Shown here: positions 54,431-64,000 of the stretch, piece after piece
Layout of the letters: every line of letters starts with the position of its first letter
Numbering within the stretch: position 1 is the first letter of the stretch
Source: Owenia fusiformis
Taxonomy: Eukaryota; Annelida; Polychaeta; Sabellida; Oweniidae
NCBI GenBank assembly: GCA_903813345.2
Contig: CAIIXF020000006.1
Span: 21,023,936 to 21,087,935, forward strand
Direction: 5' to 3'
Length of the DNA: 64,000 nt
The notes under the pieces: model-generated
What the model was told of the DNA's origin: nothing
What the model saw: only the letters and a program-made list of their open reading frames with translations
The model's database searches: none
Position numbers and translations under genes: made by a program

Positions 54431-57400
54431 ATGGTAAGCCACGATTCCTGTTACGTTTACGCTGTGTATAAAGTGATAGTTACAACAGAAGCGAGCGGAA
54501 ATAATAGAATAGTATTTTTTCTATCGAAATATATGTATATTTAGCCAAATATTTGATCATTCACACCGATGTTGATCGATGTTCGAAAGAATTATTCCTG
54601 TAAATTTTATTTTTTAGAAACAAATTACAATAATCTAATTTTAGCTGGCTTTCTTCGAAATTATTATGCCCTGTCCCTCTACTCATCAGTTTAGCTTCAA
54701 TATCATCCCTTACAAATATTAACATCTAATTTATACTGAGTTTCTGTAATCAACAACTTTCATGACACTAAATTTTATTTTTTTCTAGGCTGCCCACAAG
54801 ACTTTCAAGATCAAGAAAGTTCTAGCCCGTAAGGCTAAGCAGAATCGCCCAATCCCACAATGGGTTCGAATGAAGACTGGAAACACCATCAGGTAAACCT
54901 CTCACCCTGTTATTTTAAGTCATTTTTAGTTCCAAAGTTATCGCAGGACAATCTATAATCCTGAATAACATGGCTGCCTATGTCAAATGCTGCCGACTGA
55001 ATCTTATAGAACAACCTTCAGCCAGAAATAAGCCACAGCGCTATAGATTTGAAACACCTGAAACTGAAATACTGAATTCAGCTGCTTATACTTTTTATCT
55101 CCCAACAATGATCTCCAGAGGAATTTTTCTCAGGTGGGTGCATTTTTTGTGCAAACATTTTTTGCTCGCTTCTGAGCATTTTTTTTCGCTTTTGGCCATT
55201 TTTGGCCATAGTTGTTAAACATAAACACCCCTGGAATTCCTCAAAAAATGAACCCCCTTGGCCCTGGCCCCTGTCTATGCCATGGGCCTGTCGAGTGAAT
55301 CCAAATGGATTTCATAGTTGGTAGTCATATAAATCCGACCGTTATATGCTGTTCTTCGATATTCCTTGTTCCTATTTGGATATTTATTTTTTATCATTTT
55401 CTTAGCATATACGGTCGTAGATATTATTGCTGACAAATTGCGGTAAACGCTTTTCTGGCTTGTCTTGGTAACCGTGGTTACCATGCTAACCAAAGTCACA
55501 CAAATTATCGAGTAATTATTTAGCTCCAGCATCAAAGTGTTAAATCTTACCTTAGACATGTAAAACGCTTGATAATTGACGAAATATAATCAATTGAATT
55601 ATATTTTCATTATCGCCCACCATGTTGCTGAATGTTGTTTCCGGTAGTCTAAATGTAAAACATGTATCAAAACGGAATCATAATTATTTATTACACAGAG
55701 ATCGATTCCAAAGCCGTTCTCTCATACTTATTACTTTTCTCATTTTGAAACAATAACTTTTCCAAATAACTTCCCTTCTTAACGACACTGCTTCCCTTTC
55801 AACTGATTTTTTCGTGTAACAAGTACTTATGATTTCGTTTAACATAGTTTTACATATAGACTCAGATTAACCCGGAAGTGACCTTGGCATGGCAAAATGA
55901 AAAAATTTTAAAATCCAAGCGGCATGCTTATATTTCTTCAATTACCAAGAGTTTTACGTGTCTAAGGTAAGATTAAATACTTTATAGTTGAAGCAAAGAA
56001 ATTTATTTATCATTTGTGTGAATTTGGTTTGGTAGACAGGCCAGGAAAGCATTTCCCGCAATTTAGATGCGCGGAGTGTGTATGACCCTAGTATGCAAGA
56101 AAATAAGAAAAAATAAATATCCAAATCAGAAAAAATAACAACAAATAACATCATACGAGGGTCAGATTTATATGACTACATAGTTGGTGAATCCAATCCA
56201 TTTAAGATGAGTACATAAAAATATTATTCCAATGGAATCATGGGCCAAGGAACATGTATAATTGATGCAAAATTGAGGTTTGTTCTATCCAAGTCTAATT
56301 GAAAAAATTTTTGGTACTCATCTGATCGTTCCCAGAACTGTCACTCCAAAACATCAAATGCTTTCAATCAATCAAACATATTTGCATCAAATGCTGTATG
56401 ATATGTACATTTAAATAGATGGATATGCAATAAAATCGGAATAAACTTCAAAAACAATTTTTTAAAAATATAGTGCCATCACTGTTTTGATACATGATAT
56501 CTACGACTGATTTAAGTGTTGACATTCATATTTCACAAAGAGAATCGATTGTATCACCAATCACTGGTAATAGATAAAAAATCATAATTTACAAATTTAT
56601 CGGTATTAAAAGAATACGCAACATCCACTTTACAGTCCAAAGTTATTCCTGAAGCATTTGGTGCAAATATTTTTAAATAAATAATAATAACTGTTTAAAA
56701 ACAGTTTGCGTTTATTTACAAACAAGTAAGTCGTTTATATTTTCTTATGCATAGCGGCCCATGTCAATCAACGACACAAACGCCAGCCCTCTTTGCCATA
56801 TATGGACCCGAAAGTCACTTGTTAAATTATGAATGAATCGTTGTAACATATTGACCCGGGGATATGCGCAACAGATTTTCAAAGTTTCATGTGTAAATCA
56901 AAGCACGACAGCTATTAAGTAATCTCTACAATGCAGATCGAAAATGATGAAAACAAAAAAAAACTAAATATTTATAGCGCAAGACATCTATCGGGGAGCT
57001 GAGGAACGAAAAGCACGAAAGTCTGTTATCAACTCCGGGACAAGTCCTGATCGACAAAAGCAGCTGATCACACTTACAGACTTTTGTAAACAGAAGATGG
57101 AGATGTGGGAAACATTTAGATATTAGCAGTTGAATTCAGTATTTCAGTTTCAGCCATTGCGATTACTTAATGACAAATACTCTTGTCTGTGATTAGAGGC
57201 TATTCCATAACTTACAGAATGAAGTCTATCAAAGTGATGATGCTCACATTTACGTGTTAGGCTGATAGATTTGTATTTGAATATAAGTGAGATCACTGCA
57301 GAGTGCAGAATAAATGTTATGTATTGAATTTTGTCTATTATTATAGCTCCAAGTCAAACAAGGACTTACTAATGTTTTGAAAGTTTCATGAATATTTTGA

Positions 57401-57476
57401 GAGATATATTTTCATGTTTGTTTGCAGGTATAATGCCAAGAGGCGTCACTGGAGGAGGACGAAGCTCAAGCTGTAG
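54431..57476 (+). CDS. RPL39: 60S ribosomal protein eL39
   Basis: Three exons: the ATG alone at 54431-54433 (donor gtaagc directly after it), 54789-54892, and 57428-57476 ending TAG. Phases close to give 51 aa, the standard length of the family. The protein begins [19 protein letters not shown] and contains [17 protein letters not shown] and [11 protein letters not shown], matching animal eL39 almost residue for residue. It is a small basic component of the large ribosomal subunit near the peptide exit tunnel. AATAAA is at 57634-57639. The first intron is 355 bp and the second 2.5 kb. The exon carrying only the start codon is typical of ribosomal protein genes. Confidence 0.98.
54893..57427. 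other. RPL39 intron 2, no nested gene found
   Basis: AT-rich intron with a 'ttttttgc/gagcattttttt' low-complexity patch near 55140-55210. No intronic snoRNA could be supported: a GTGATGA box at about 57234 and CTGA at about 57262 are too close together and lack a terminal stem. Confidence 0.45.
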
Positions 57477-57633
57477 ACCAACCATCCAGTCCTCATTTGT
57501 ACAGACAAGAAAAATAGAGACACTATTATATCAAACTTGGACAATGTTATGACATTGAGCAAAAATGCTACACACTAGAGACTGCATTTTTATGGGGCAA
57601 ATGAAATGTTATTTTCAATTGTTACTATACTGG

Positions 57634-57639
57634 AATAAA
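57634..57639 (+). other. RPL39 polyadenylation signal AATAAA
   Basis: AATAAA 158 nt downstream of the RPL39 stop codon, followed by a T-rich stretch. It is the first canonical signal after the gene. Confidence 0.7.
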
Positions 57640-60155
57640 TAAATTAGTGTCTCATAAAATTAAATATTTTGTAGTTATGAATTCACCTGGTAGAAATCCC
57701 TGGATACATACTAGTGCACAGGATACAGGTATTTAAATCAATCATTTTCCTCTACAAATGATCAACCTGAAAAATAGATAACATAAAAACATTATATACC
57801 AATCTTGAAATAAAGATGGACTTGGATTGGAAAATCGATTTTTCACTTTTCAGAGATGTAACATCCAGTTTATTACTGTCAGTTACTGAGTTCATTTTTC
57901 AAATACAAGAATTTGTGTAAATTTGTTCCATCTTATACAAATATTAGCCCCCTCCGTCCCATTTTAATTATTTTCGATTATTTTTTTAAATAATGTATGG
58001 AAACGATTTTTGTAGAGATGGCAATGGCATTAATTTTGTTGTGATAACGTAACTTACACGTAATATAATTGATAAAGGTAGGGTAGACCATATGACCATT
58101 GTTGGTTGATTTATAGCAAAAACATTGACTTGTGCACGTTGTTGCCCTGCGCCTTTTCTATAGATCTCCCATATAAAGCGCATCGTTTCAAGAAAATCTT
58201 AGAACACCTAAACATATTTTACAACTGTGTACACCTATTCATTTAGCAATTCAATAAATAAATAAATCTTTCATAGGATAGGATCTGATAGTTTAAAATG
58301 ACAAAGGACAGGTGGCGGTAAACCCCTCTTTTAGCCCCCCTACAAAACAAGTATTTATTGACATGGAATTGAAGAGGAAGTATGACTTATTACTTAAAAT
58401 GCGAATGTAGACATTTGACCTTGACATTAAGGTGGTTTAAAGGTCAACTTTGAAAGATGCTATTTTTTTTATTAGTTTTCTATTACAAGAAATGAAAGCA
58501 ATTGGCTTAATTTTGATTTTATGAATGGAAATAAAAATATTTTTAATAAATTCTCACGGGCAATTACATGAAAATCTTGAGAATAAATCCCCATAAGGGC
58601 ATTTTGGGGGGGGGACTAAATTTTCCTGTTTCAAAAATGAATGTTCTTGTTGCCTTTTAAGACTCTAACAGTATCCTAATATAGCATGTTTTAAGAGTTG
58701 GGATGTGATTATTATTTTAAATGCCCATGACATAGGCACTTCCAATGTAGATGCCCATTGGCATCTACATTGCAATTTGAAATTAAATGTCTGTTTGGAG
58801 ACTTGGTTTTAAAGTTATTTGCCAATTTGCAGTTCCCATATTTGAATTTTGGTATACCATAAAAAATATAAGGCAGCATCATGTATAAATGGCATGACAC
58901 TCAAAAGATTGCCTAAAATTATTTTTACTCATTCCCTATTTAGAAAAACACTTAGGCCATTCAAAAAAATTTCATAATTAATGTCACTTAATTCTATGTT
59001 TTCAGAAGAAAAAAAATGTTCCCATGTTCTCTGTACTTGTAATGCATATAAATGACAGAGGCAATTGTGATCATGAATTATATTGTATTGAAATGAGTTC
59101 CAAGATTGATTAAAAACTACATGTATATAAGCTTTAGTATTGTCATCATTAACAAGGTCATCTGAATCAAGAGGTGTTACTTGCTTTTCCATTATGTCTT
59201 ATTGCATTTTCACTATTTAATAATATATAAAACCCTTTAAATAAATAAAGGTTTATAGTTTTTAATATAAGGCCCTTCATCAGAATGCCAACATATAATT
59301 AATTTTGAATGGCCTAATCTGTACATGCAGTTATGTAGTGTACATGTGTGCCCAGGTTAGCAGCCATATTGAAAACATAAACCAGTCAGCCTTATTTTCA
59401 TCACAAAAGTTAAGTTTTAGTGGTGAGCCCACACTCCCACAACAATGATATTTGCAGAGAAGCTACTTTACAGTCTCTGCATTATACAGTTTCAATATCT
59501 TTTTTGTGGGAGAATGGGCTGATGGTTAAATTTTCAACGAAAGGAAATGAGCACCATGCTAAAACTTGATAACAAAGTGAACAAAAAATTACAATGTTTT
59601 CCAGATTTGCATTGGTAAACTTCATACATAGCTAGATTTCTTTAATGATGTACTCCGAATGCTTGTATGCCATATGTTCCATATGATAAATTCTATGTTA
59701 TGATAAGTTTTGATATTATTTTGATGGTAAACATAGTGTGTACCCATATTCAGATAGCCTTGTGATAGGGGTTCTTACTGCCAATTTTTCAAAGAAACTG
59801 AAAACTAATGCCACTTTTTGAAATTGCACACCTCAAGAAAAAAGGTTTATCTTCAATTTGCAATCGGTTTTGAAAGTAAATGGAAGAATGAGTTTTTTGG
59901 AAAAAGTCTTAAGTTGACCAATAGTCTGTTAAATGGACCTGTTCTTTAAAAGTCGCTAACGTGTATGGAATATTGGAATACCAAAAAAAGTTGAATCAAG
60001 TAATTTTCATCTTGTGTGAAAAAATGTTTCAATGGGAGGTTGTCTTTAGCATGCTTTCAAAATGGAGAACAAGACGACGTCTATTTTAAATGAAAACGTT
60101 CAATATCTCATCAACAAGACAAGCCGTTACCATTTCAATTCATGAAATATTAGCC
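57640..60155. other. Intergenic, no gene recognised
   Basis: Mostly unique-looking AT-rich DNA. A small hairpin is at 58752-58772 (aatgtagatgcc / ggcatctacatt). A minus-strand frame of 87 codons (58929-59192) has no recognisable family and no clear splice context, and is not called. Confidence 0.4.
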
Positions 60156-60165
60156 TTTAGCACAC

Positions 60166-61097
60166 GGGTTTGTGTAAAAAACCGGGTGACCGGGTACTTA
60201 ACGTTCCTAGCAGGGTTAGGAATTTTTTAATTTTTAACGTTGGATCTGGACGATACATGTACCTTATTTTCGACGTCACGTTTTGAGATTATTTCACATC
60301 GTAAGAACGTTTTGACAACGTTAACTTTTAACGTTAAAATAACGTCGGTAATGAACCGATTTAGTGAGAACATATTGACGTCTTTGTAACGTTTCCTTAA
60401 CTCACAAATATTTTGAAGCCATTTCCATAATGTTGAAATTCAACCATCCATCGACGTTTTGCTGAATATTTAAATAACGTCAGATCAAAACGGTCCATGA
60501 ACGTCATTATTGACGTCACGTTTTGAGGTTATTTCAAATCAAAAAAACGTTTCGACAACGTTAAATTTTAACGTTAACAATACGTCGGAAATTAACCGAC
60601 TTAGTGAGAACAAAAAGTTTTTGTCAGGTTTTTTCCACCAACAAATATTTTGATATCAAAAGCCTGTTTTGACAACGTTGAATTTTAACGTTTGAGTTAC
60701 GTCACATATGGACCAATGTAGTAAAAAATCAAACGTTCCAGTATGTTTTCCACACTAACGAACTTTACGGGCACGTTACAACAACGTTCTTTTTATACCA
60801 TCAATAGATGTCTCATGTTTATGTTGCCTCAATGTGTAAAGAACGAAAATGTGCAACGTCTTCTACGAACTTATATGCTACTTATGAGCAACGTGACATG
60901 GACTTACTGTTTGCTGGATCGATTATTTTAAAAAGTGCTCTGTCTAGTATAGGGTAAAACTATCGAACACTGCAGTACACTCGGTAGGCTAAGTCTGTCA
61001 AATCAATTCGCTACTCTATATCGGTGGAAATGTGGAACTTTGAAAGTTGGTAACCCTGCTAGGAACGTTAGGTACCCGGTCGACCGGGTACAAACCC
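60166..61097. mobile_element. 932-bp MULE-like element with 10-bp TSD and AACGTT repeats
   Basis: The ends are complementary (gggtttgt...accgggtac, taacgttcctagcagggtta). Identical tttagcacac lies outside both ends (60156-60165 and 61098-61107). A 9-10-bp duplication fits Mutator-like elements. The interior holds three diverged copies of a unit with gacaacgttNaNttttaacgtt and gacgtcacgttttgag, densely repeating aacgtt and acgtc. No transposase. Confidence 0.85.
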
Positions 61098-61107
61098 TTT
61101 AGCACAC

Positions 61108-61690
61108 TGTTAATCACTTTAATTTGGCGCGATTTAATTTGTCGAAATTGAAAGATTGGTGAAGATTTGATTTGGCGAATTTAGTAGCCTGAGGCGAATT
61201 TGACCCTAGTTCTGAATTAAAGGTTGTCATCAAGATAAACAAGGTGGATAAACATTTTAAAAAAGGAAGACAGTGTGGCGAATAATGAAGCAACGTGCAT
61301 TTGATTAATAATCTCTAGTTTGATCCTCTATTATGTTTCCGAAATTAACCAATACTGGGCAAAATGAAACTTGACAAAATGAATCTTCCTATATATAATA
61401 GTATCCATGGGCTTTCAACTCTAATTGTAGTATCCAACAATCAATAAGACTAGGTTAGTAAGTAGATCGAGGGAGGCAGATAAAACAAAACATGCAATGG
61501 TTGGTCCATAAAAAATAAACTTCTTCTATCACAACCAACCGCTATAGACGCCAAACACTGTCTACAAAAAGTCGGAGACTAACAAGCACGGAAAATAGTA
61601 CAGTTTCAATTCAGATGTGAGTTGTAAAAGCAATTACATGATTTTCTGTACATGTTAGATGAAGATTCATTGTCATACAGATAGAATTAA
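61108..61690. other. Intergenic, nothing recognised
   Basis: AT-rich; begins with tttaatttggcgcgatttaa-type words resembling the interior of the MITE at 40107-40332. No gene. Confidence 0.35.
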
Positions 61691-61693
61691 TCA

Positions 61694-61806
61694 TGTCACC
61701 ACCACAAGTGGTGACATCGTCATGGTCTTTTTTGTGACAGCAGTTGGTGTTCGGTGGTTGGTATTCAGCCTGCGACGTCTGTAACACATGACAGGTGTGA
61801 CATTTT
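61694..61806. mobile_element. Short form of the atgtcaccac element
   Basis: Starts catgtcaccaccacaagtgg (hairpin), then gttggtgttcggtggttgg, gtctgtaacacatgacaggt and gtgacattttgcgag. The termini match 37276-39925, but the 2.4-kb satellite core is absent here. Confidence 0.7.
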
Positions 61807-61811
61807 GCGAG

Positions 61812-62272
61812 TCAAACTATCAACGTACAGTGACAAAATATACGGGTGTACAGACTTAAGCTGTTTGAATAAAAAAATGTGATGTAGGTTTTAAAAGTTT
61901 TTATCTAAGGAATATGATGAAGGAACATGTTTAATTTCATGTGCATGCTTTTGGCAAGACTTTTAAAATAACTTTTTAATTACGTTAACAGGTTAACAGA
62001 TTCTCAAACAGAGCTTTTCGAGGTATTTTCCAGCCGGCCAATTATGTGGGTGGAATCGCCTAGAATAAATTCGAGCACTGCTCGAGAATCTAATAACGCA
62101 ATTAGAAAGTCAAAAGTCTTGTCAAGAGCATGGACATGAAATTAAACATGAAATCTACTTTATATTCCTTATAAATCTTTTAAAACCTACATAACCTTTG
62201 CTTCAAACATGACAACGCACAGCTAAAGTGTACACCCGTATATTTTGTCTCTGTACGTTGTCGATGGTTTAG
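61812..62272. mobile_element. 461-bp foldback element (about 190-bp arms)
   Basis: Arms share caacgtacag, aaaatatacgggtgtacac, aggttttaaaa, atttcatgtgcatgct and their complements in mirrored order. The loop is about 62000-62085. It abuts the short atgtcaccac element on the left. Confidence 0.85.
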
Positions 62273-62319
62273 ACGTGTTTGCATGACACTGCAGAAATGT
62301 AAGACTACAATTGTTCTAA

Positions 62320-62480
62320 AGACTTAGTTCTTCCCGGGCAATTTATTATCGCCGCGGCCAGGCCTTTGGGGTCTTTTAGTTATCGTATCCTACCGACCAC
62401 TAGATTGTGGTCGTACGCCCGAATTGCTCTATCGAGGTTTCTACAACCTCGGTGAAAATACGTGACCACGCATTGCACAC
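62320..62480. other. GC-richer patch with two adjacent hairpins
   Basis: Stands out from its AT-rich surroundings. Contains gaccactagattgtggtc and cgaggtttctacaacctcg, each able to form a short stem, separated by about 30 nt. Identity unknown; it could be a structured RNA, a transposon end or chance. Confidence 0.3.
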
Positions 62481-64000
62481 TTAAATAACCTACCTCAATA
62501 TACTCAAGAAGTCCTAATTTATGTTCTGATCATAAAAACGATATCGTATGGGTGTAATAGCCGAGAGAGATCTTTTAGAGCGTACTGTGATTGTATATGC
62601 TCTCAAGGGTTTTACAGACATGACTGGTTGAATGGCAAAATGGCTGAATATGTCGCACTGCGACATAAAACATACACCTAACTGACAAAACAGATGATTT
62701 AGTTTAAATATAAATGATAACGTGATTATGGGTTTATTTACAAAGTGATTACAAAGTGAGTATAGTAATTAACAATAACACACATAGTGTGGAAATATAT
62801 ATATATGAATAAAAGTTCTGATATTGTGACACATGAATGATATATGGTGCAGCGTTACTCAATGGCAACGGGTACCCATATTCAAGGATTACGCACAAAG
62901 GTGGATCGTTATGCAACTAAGATCCCTGATATGTGGTTACGATAATATACATAGTATTTCCTATCAAGTATAATTACCAAGAAGCTGATACTGCAACTAC
63001 ACATTAATCTCTTCGCAAGGGACTTGCTCTTGCACACGACTCTATATTTTGAATCATCTTTGGCTTCCACAGATGGGGAAGCTAAATATATCTCATACCA
63101 CATGCCATAAAAATTGTCCAAAGTGCCAGTGTGATGCATGTAAGTGCTGTTCCCTATGTGCAAGTGGTTGCCCTTGCAGTAAGGTTTAATAATAAATCAG
63201 AAATACATGTATGTTAATTGTTAAAGGTGCAACAATGAGTGCAGAGGGGCCATTCAACGATCATGGACCAGTGTCAAAATATATTTAAGTATGGATATTT
63301 CATTCAAGACTAACATATATTTTTGTTATCTACAAAGAAACCCCCTGAATGAACATTACTTCAGCTGATATTCCTCTTGAAACTTGGATCTTAAAAATCT
63401 ATAAATGGGACTCCCTTTATAGAAGCTTTGAACTGAATTAACACTTCTTAATGCTGAAATTGATAGCTTATAAATACATTTTAAATAAAAATAGGTATGT
63501 CAAAGAAAATGTTAATCCAAATGTTGCCCTGATAGCTCAGAAAAAGTAAAAACTTTCGAATTTTCTCTCTACAATCCTTGTTGCCCCTTTAACTGTTAAA
63601 ACTATGTACAGGTGTAACTATGCAGTTCATAAATCAAACATTGAAAACTACACACTATATTGTGTTGAACTCCACAAATAAATTCATTTGAATCAAACTA
63701 TTGGAATGCCACAAAGCTGTATGGTCAATAGTACTTTAATGTTTTAAAGAATACAATACACTCTATGTTCACATTTCTTCAAAATTTGCATCCTTCTTTA
63801 AAGCAGGTGTCCATGACCTTCTGTGCCTCATTATTCGCCCTGTCTATTACCATCAATTAATAAATAACAGATTATACAGAATCTCATGATTGCATGGATG
63901 ACAAAAGTGTGCAGGCGTGCAATGTGAGCAGTGACATTTTATTTGAACAATCACAAATGCTTCCTATAAAACATTGTCTCAGTTTTGAATTGTGGTAATA
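62481..64000. other. Right end of window, no gene recognised
   Basis: AT-rich DNA. A minus-strand 84-codon frame at 62909-63163 is not recognised and lacks support. Confidence 0.35.

Noticed and set aside
57234-57268. Possible C/D-box snoRNA in RPL39 intron 2
   Set aside because: GTGATGA and CTGA are only about 25 nt apart and there is no closing stem, so the layout does not fit.
58929-59192. 87-codon minus-strand frame
   Set aside because: No recognisable family, no clear acceptor or donor, in AT-rich DNA; kept out for lack of support.
62909-63163. 84-codon minus-strand frame
   Set aside because: No family resemblance or splice context.

Overview
The window is animal nuclear DNA. It is AT-rich, has spliced genes with long introns and GT..AG junctions, and is dense with transposons. 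The gene set (a CBM39-GH16 beta-1,3-glucanase / glucan-recognition protein, a TTF1-type Myb protein and ribosomal protein eL39) and the repeats point to a marine invertebrate. My best guess is a lophotrochozoan such as a mollusc or brachiopod, but the phylum cannot be fixed from this sequence alone. No bacterial or viral genome is present.

Three genes can be reconstructed with every exon phase closing. (1) A minus-strand, 11-exon gene at 9385-18554 encodes a 462-aa secreted CBM39 + GH16 protein. It resembles arthropod beta-1,3-glucan recognition proteins but keeps the catalytic motif EIDICE. (2) A plus-strand, 10-exon gene at 30886-47656 encodes a 764-aa TTF1-like (RNA polymerase I transcription termination factor) Myb protein. 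(3) A plus-strand, 3-exon gene at 54431-57476 encodes the 51-aa ribosomal protein eL39 (RPL39). Between the GH16 gene and a lone first exon of a second CBM39/GH16-type gene (5943-6069, minus) lies a single-exon plus-strand gene at 7996-9030. It encodes a membrane-anchored protein resembling SAM-dependent methyltransferases of the Methyltransf_24 / CmcI type. One further exon (50824-51015, minus) is a weak candidate.

Most of the rest is mobile or repetitive DNA, often nested. 1-6.7 kb: AT-rich sequence, a large hairpin, a decayed Jockey/CR1-group LINE and a mariner fragment. 19.97-30.3 kb: an intergenic transposon graveyard. It holds a 4-kb TIR element carrying zinc-finger exons and a palindrome-rich insert, two copies of a 468/469-bp MITE, a repeat present in one empty and two occupied versions, a 5'-truncated LINE and a 1.2-kb foldback. 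The TTF1 introns hold a mariner split by a second insertion that itself contains a hAT-like MITE, a 2.4-kb satellite, a 1.5-kb 16-bp satellite, and a tandemly repeated intron/exon boundary. 49-64 kb holds more foldbacks, TA-flanked MITEs and a MULE-like element.

No operon-like logic links the genes. Recurrent themes are giant inverted repeats (at least five, two of them recognisably one family) and tandem repeats that multiply splice-site-like sequences inside the TTF1 gene. All functional calls rest on motif recognition by eye; no database search was run.
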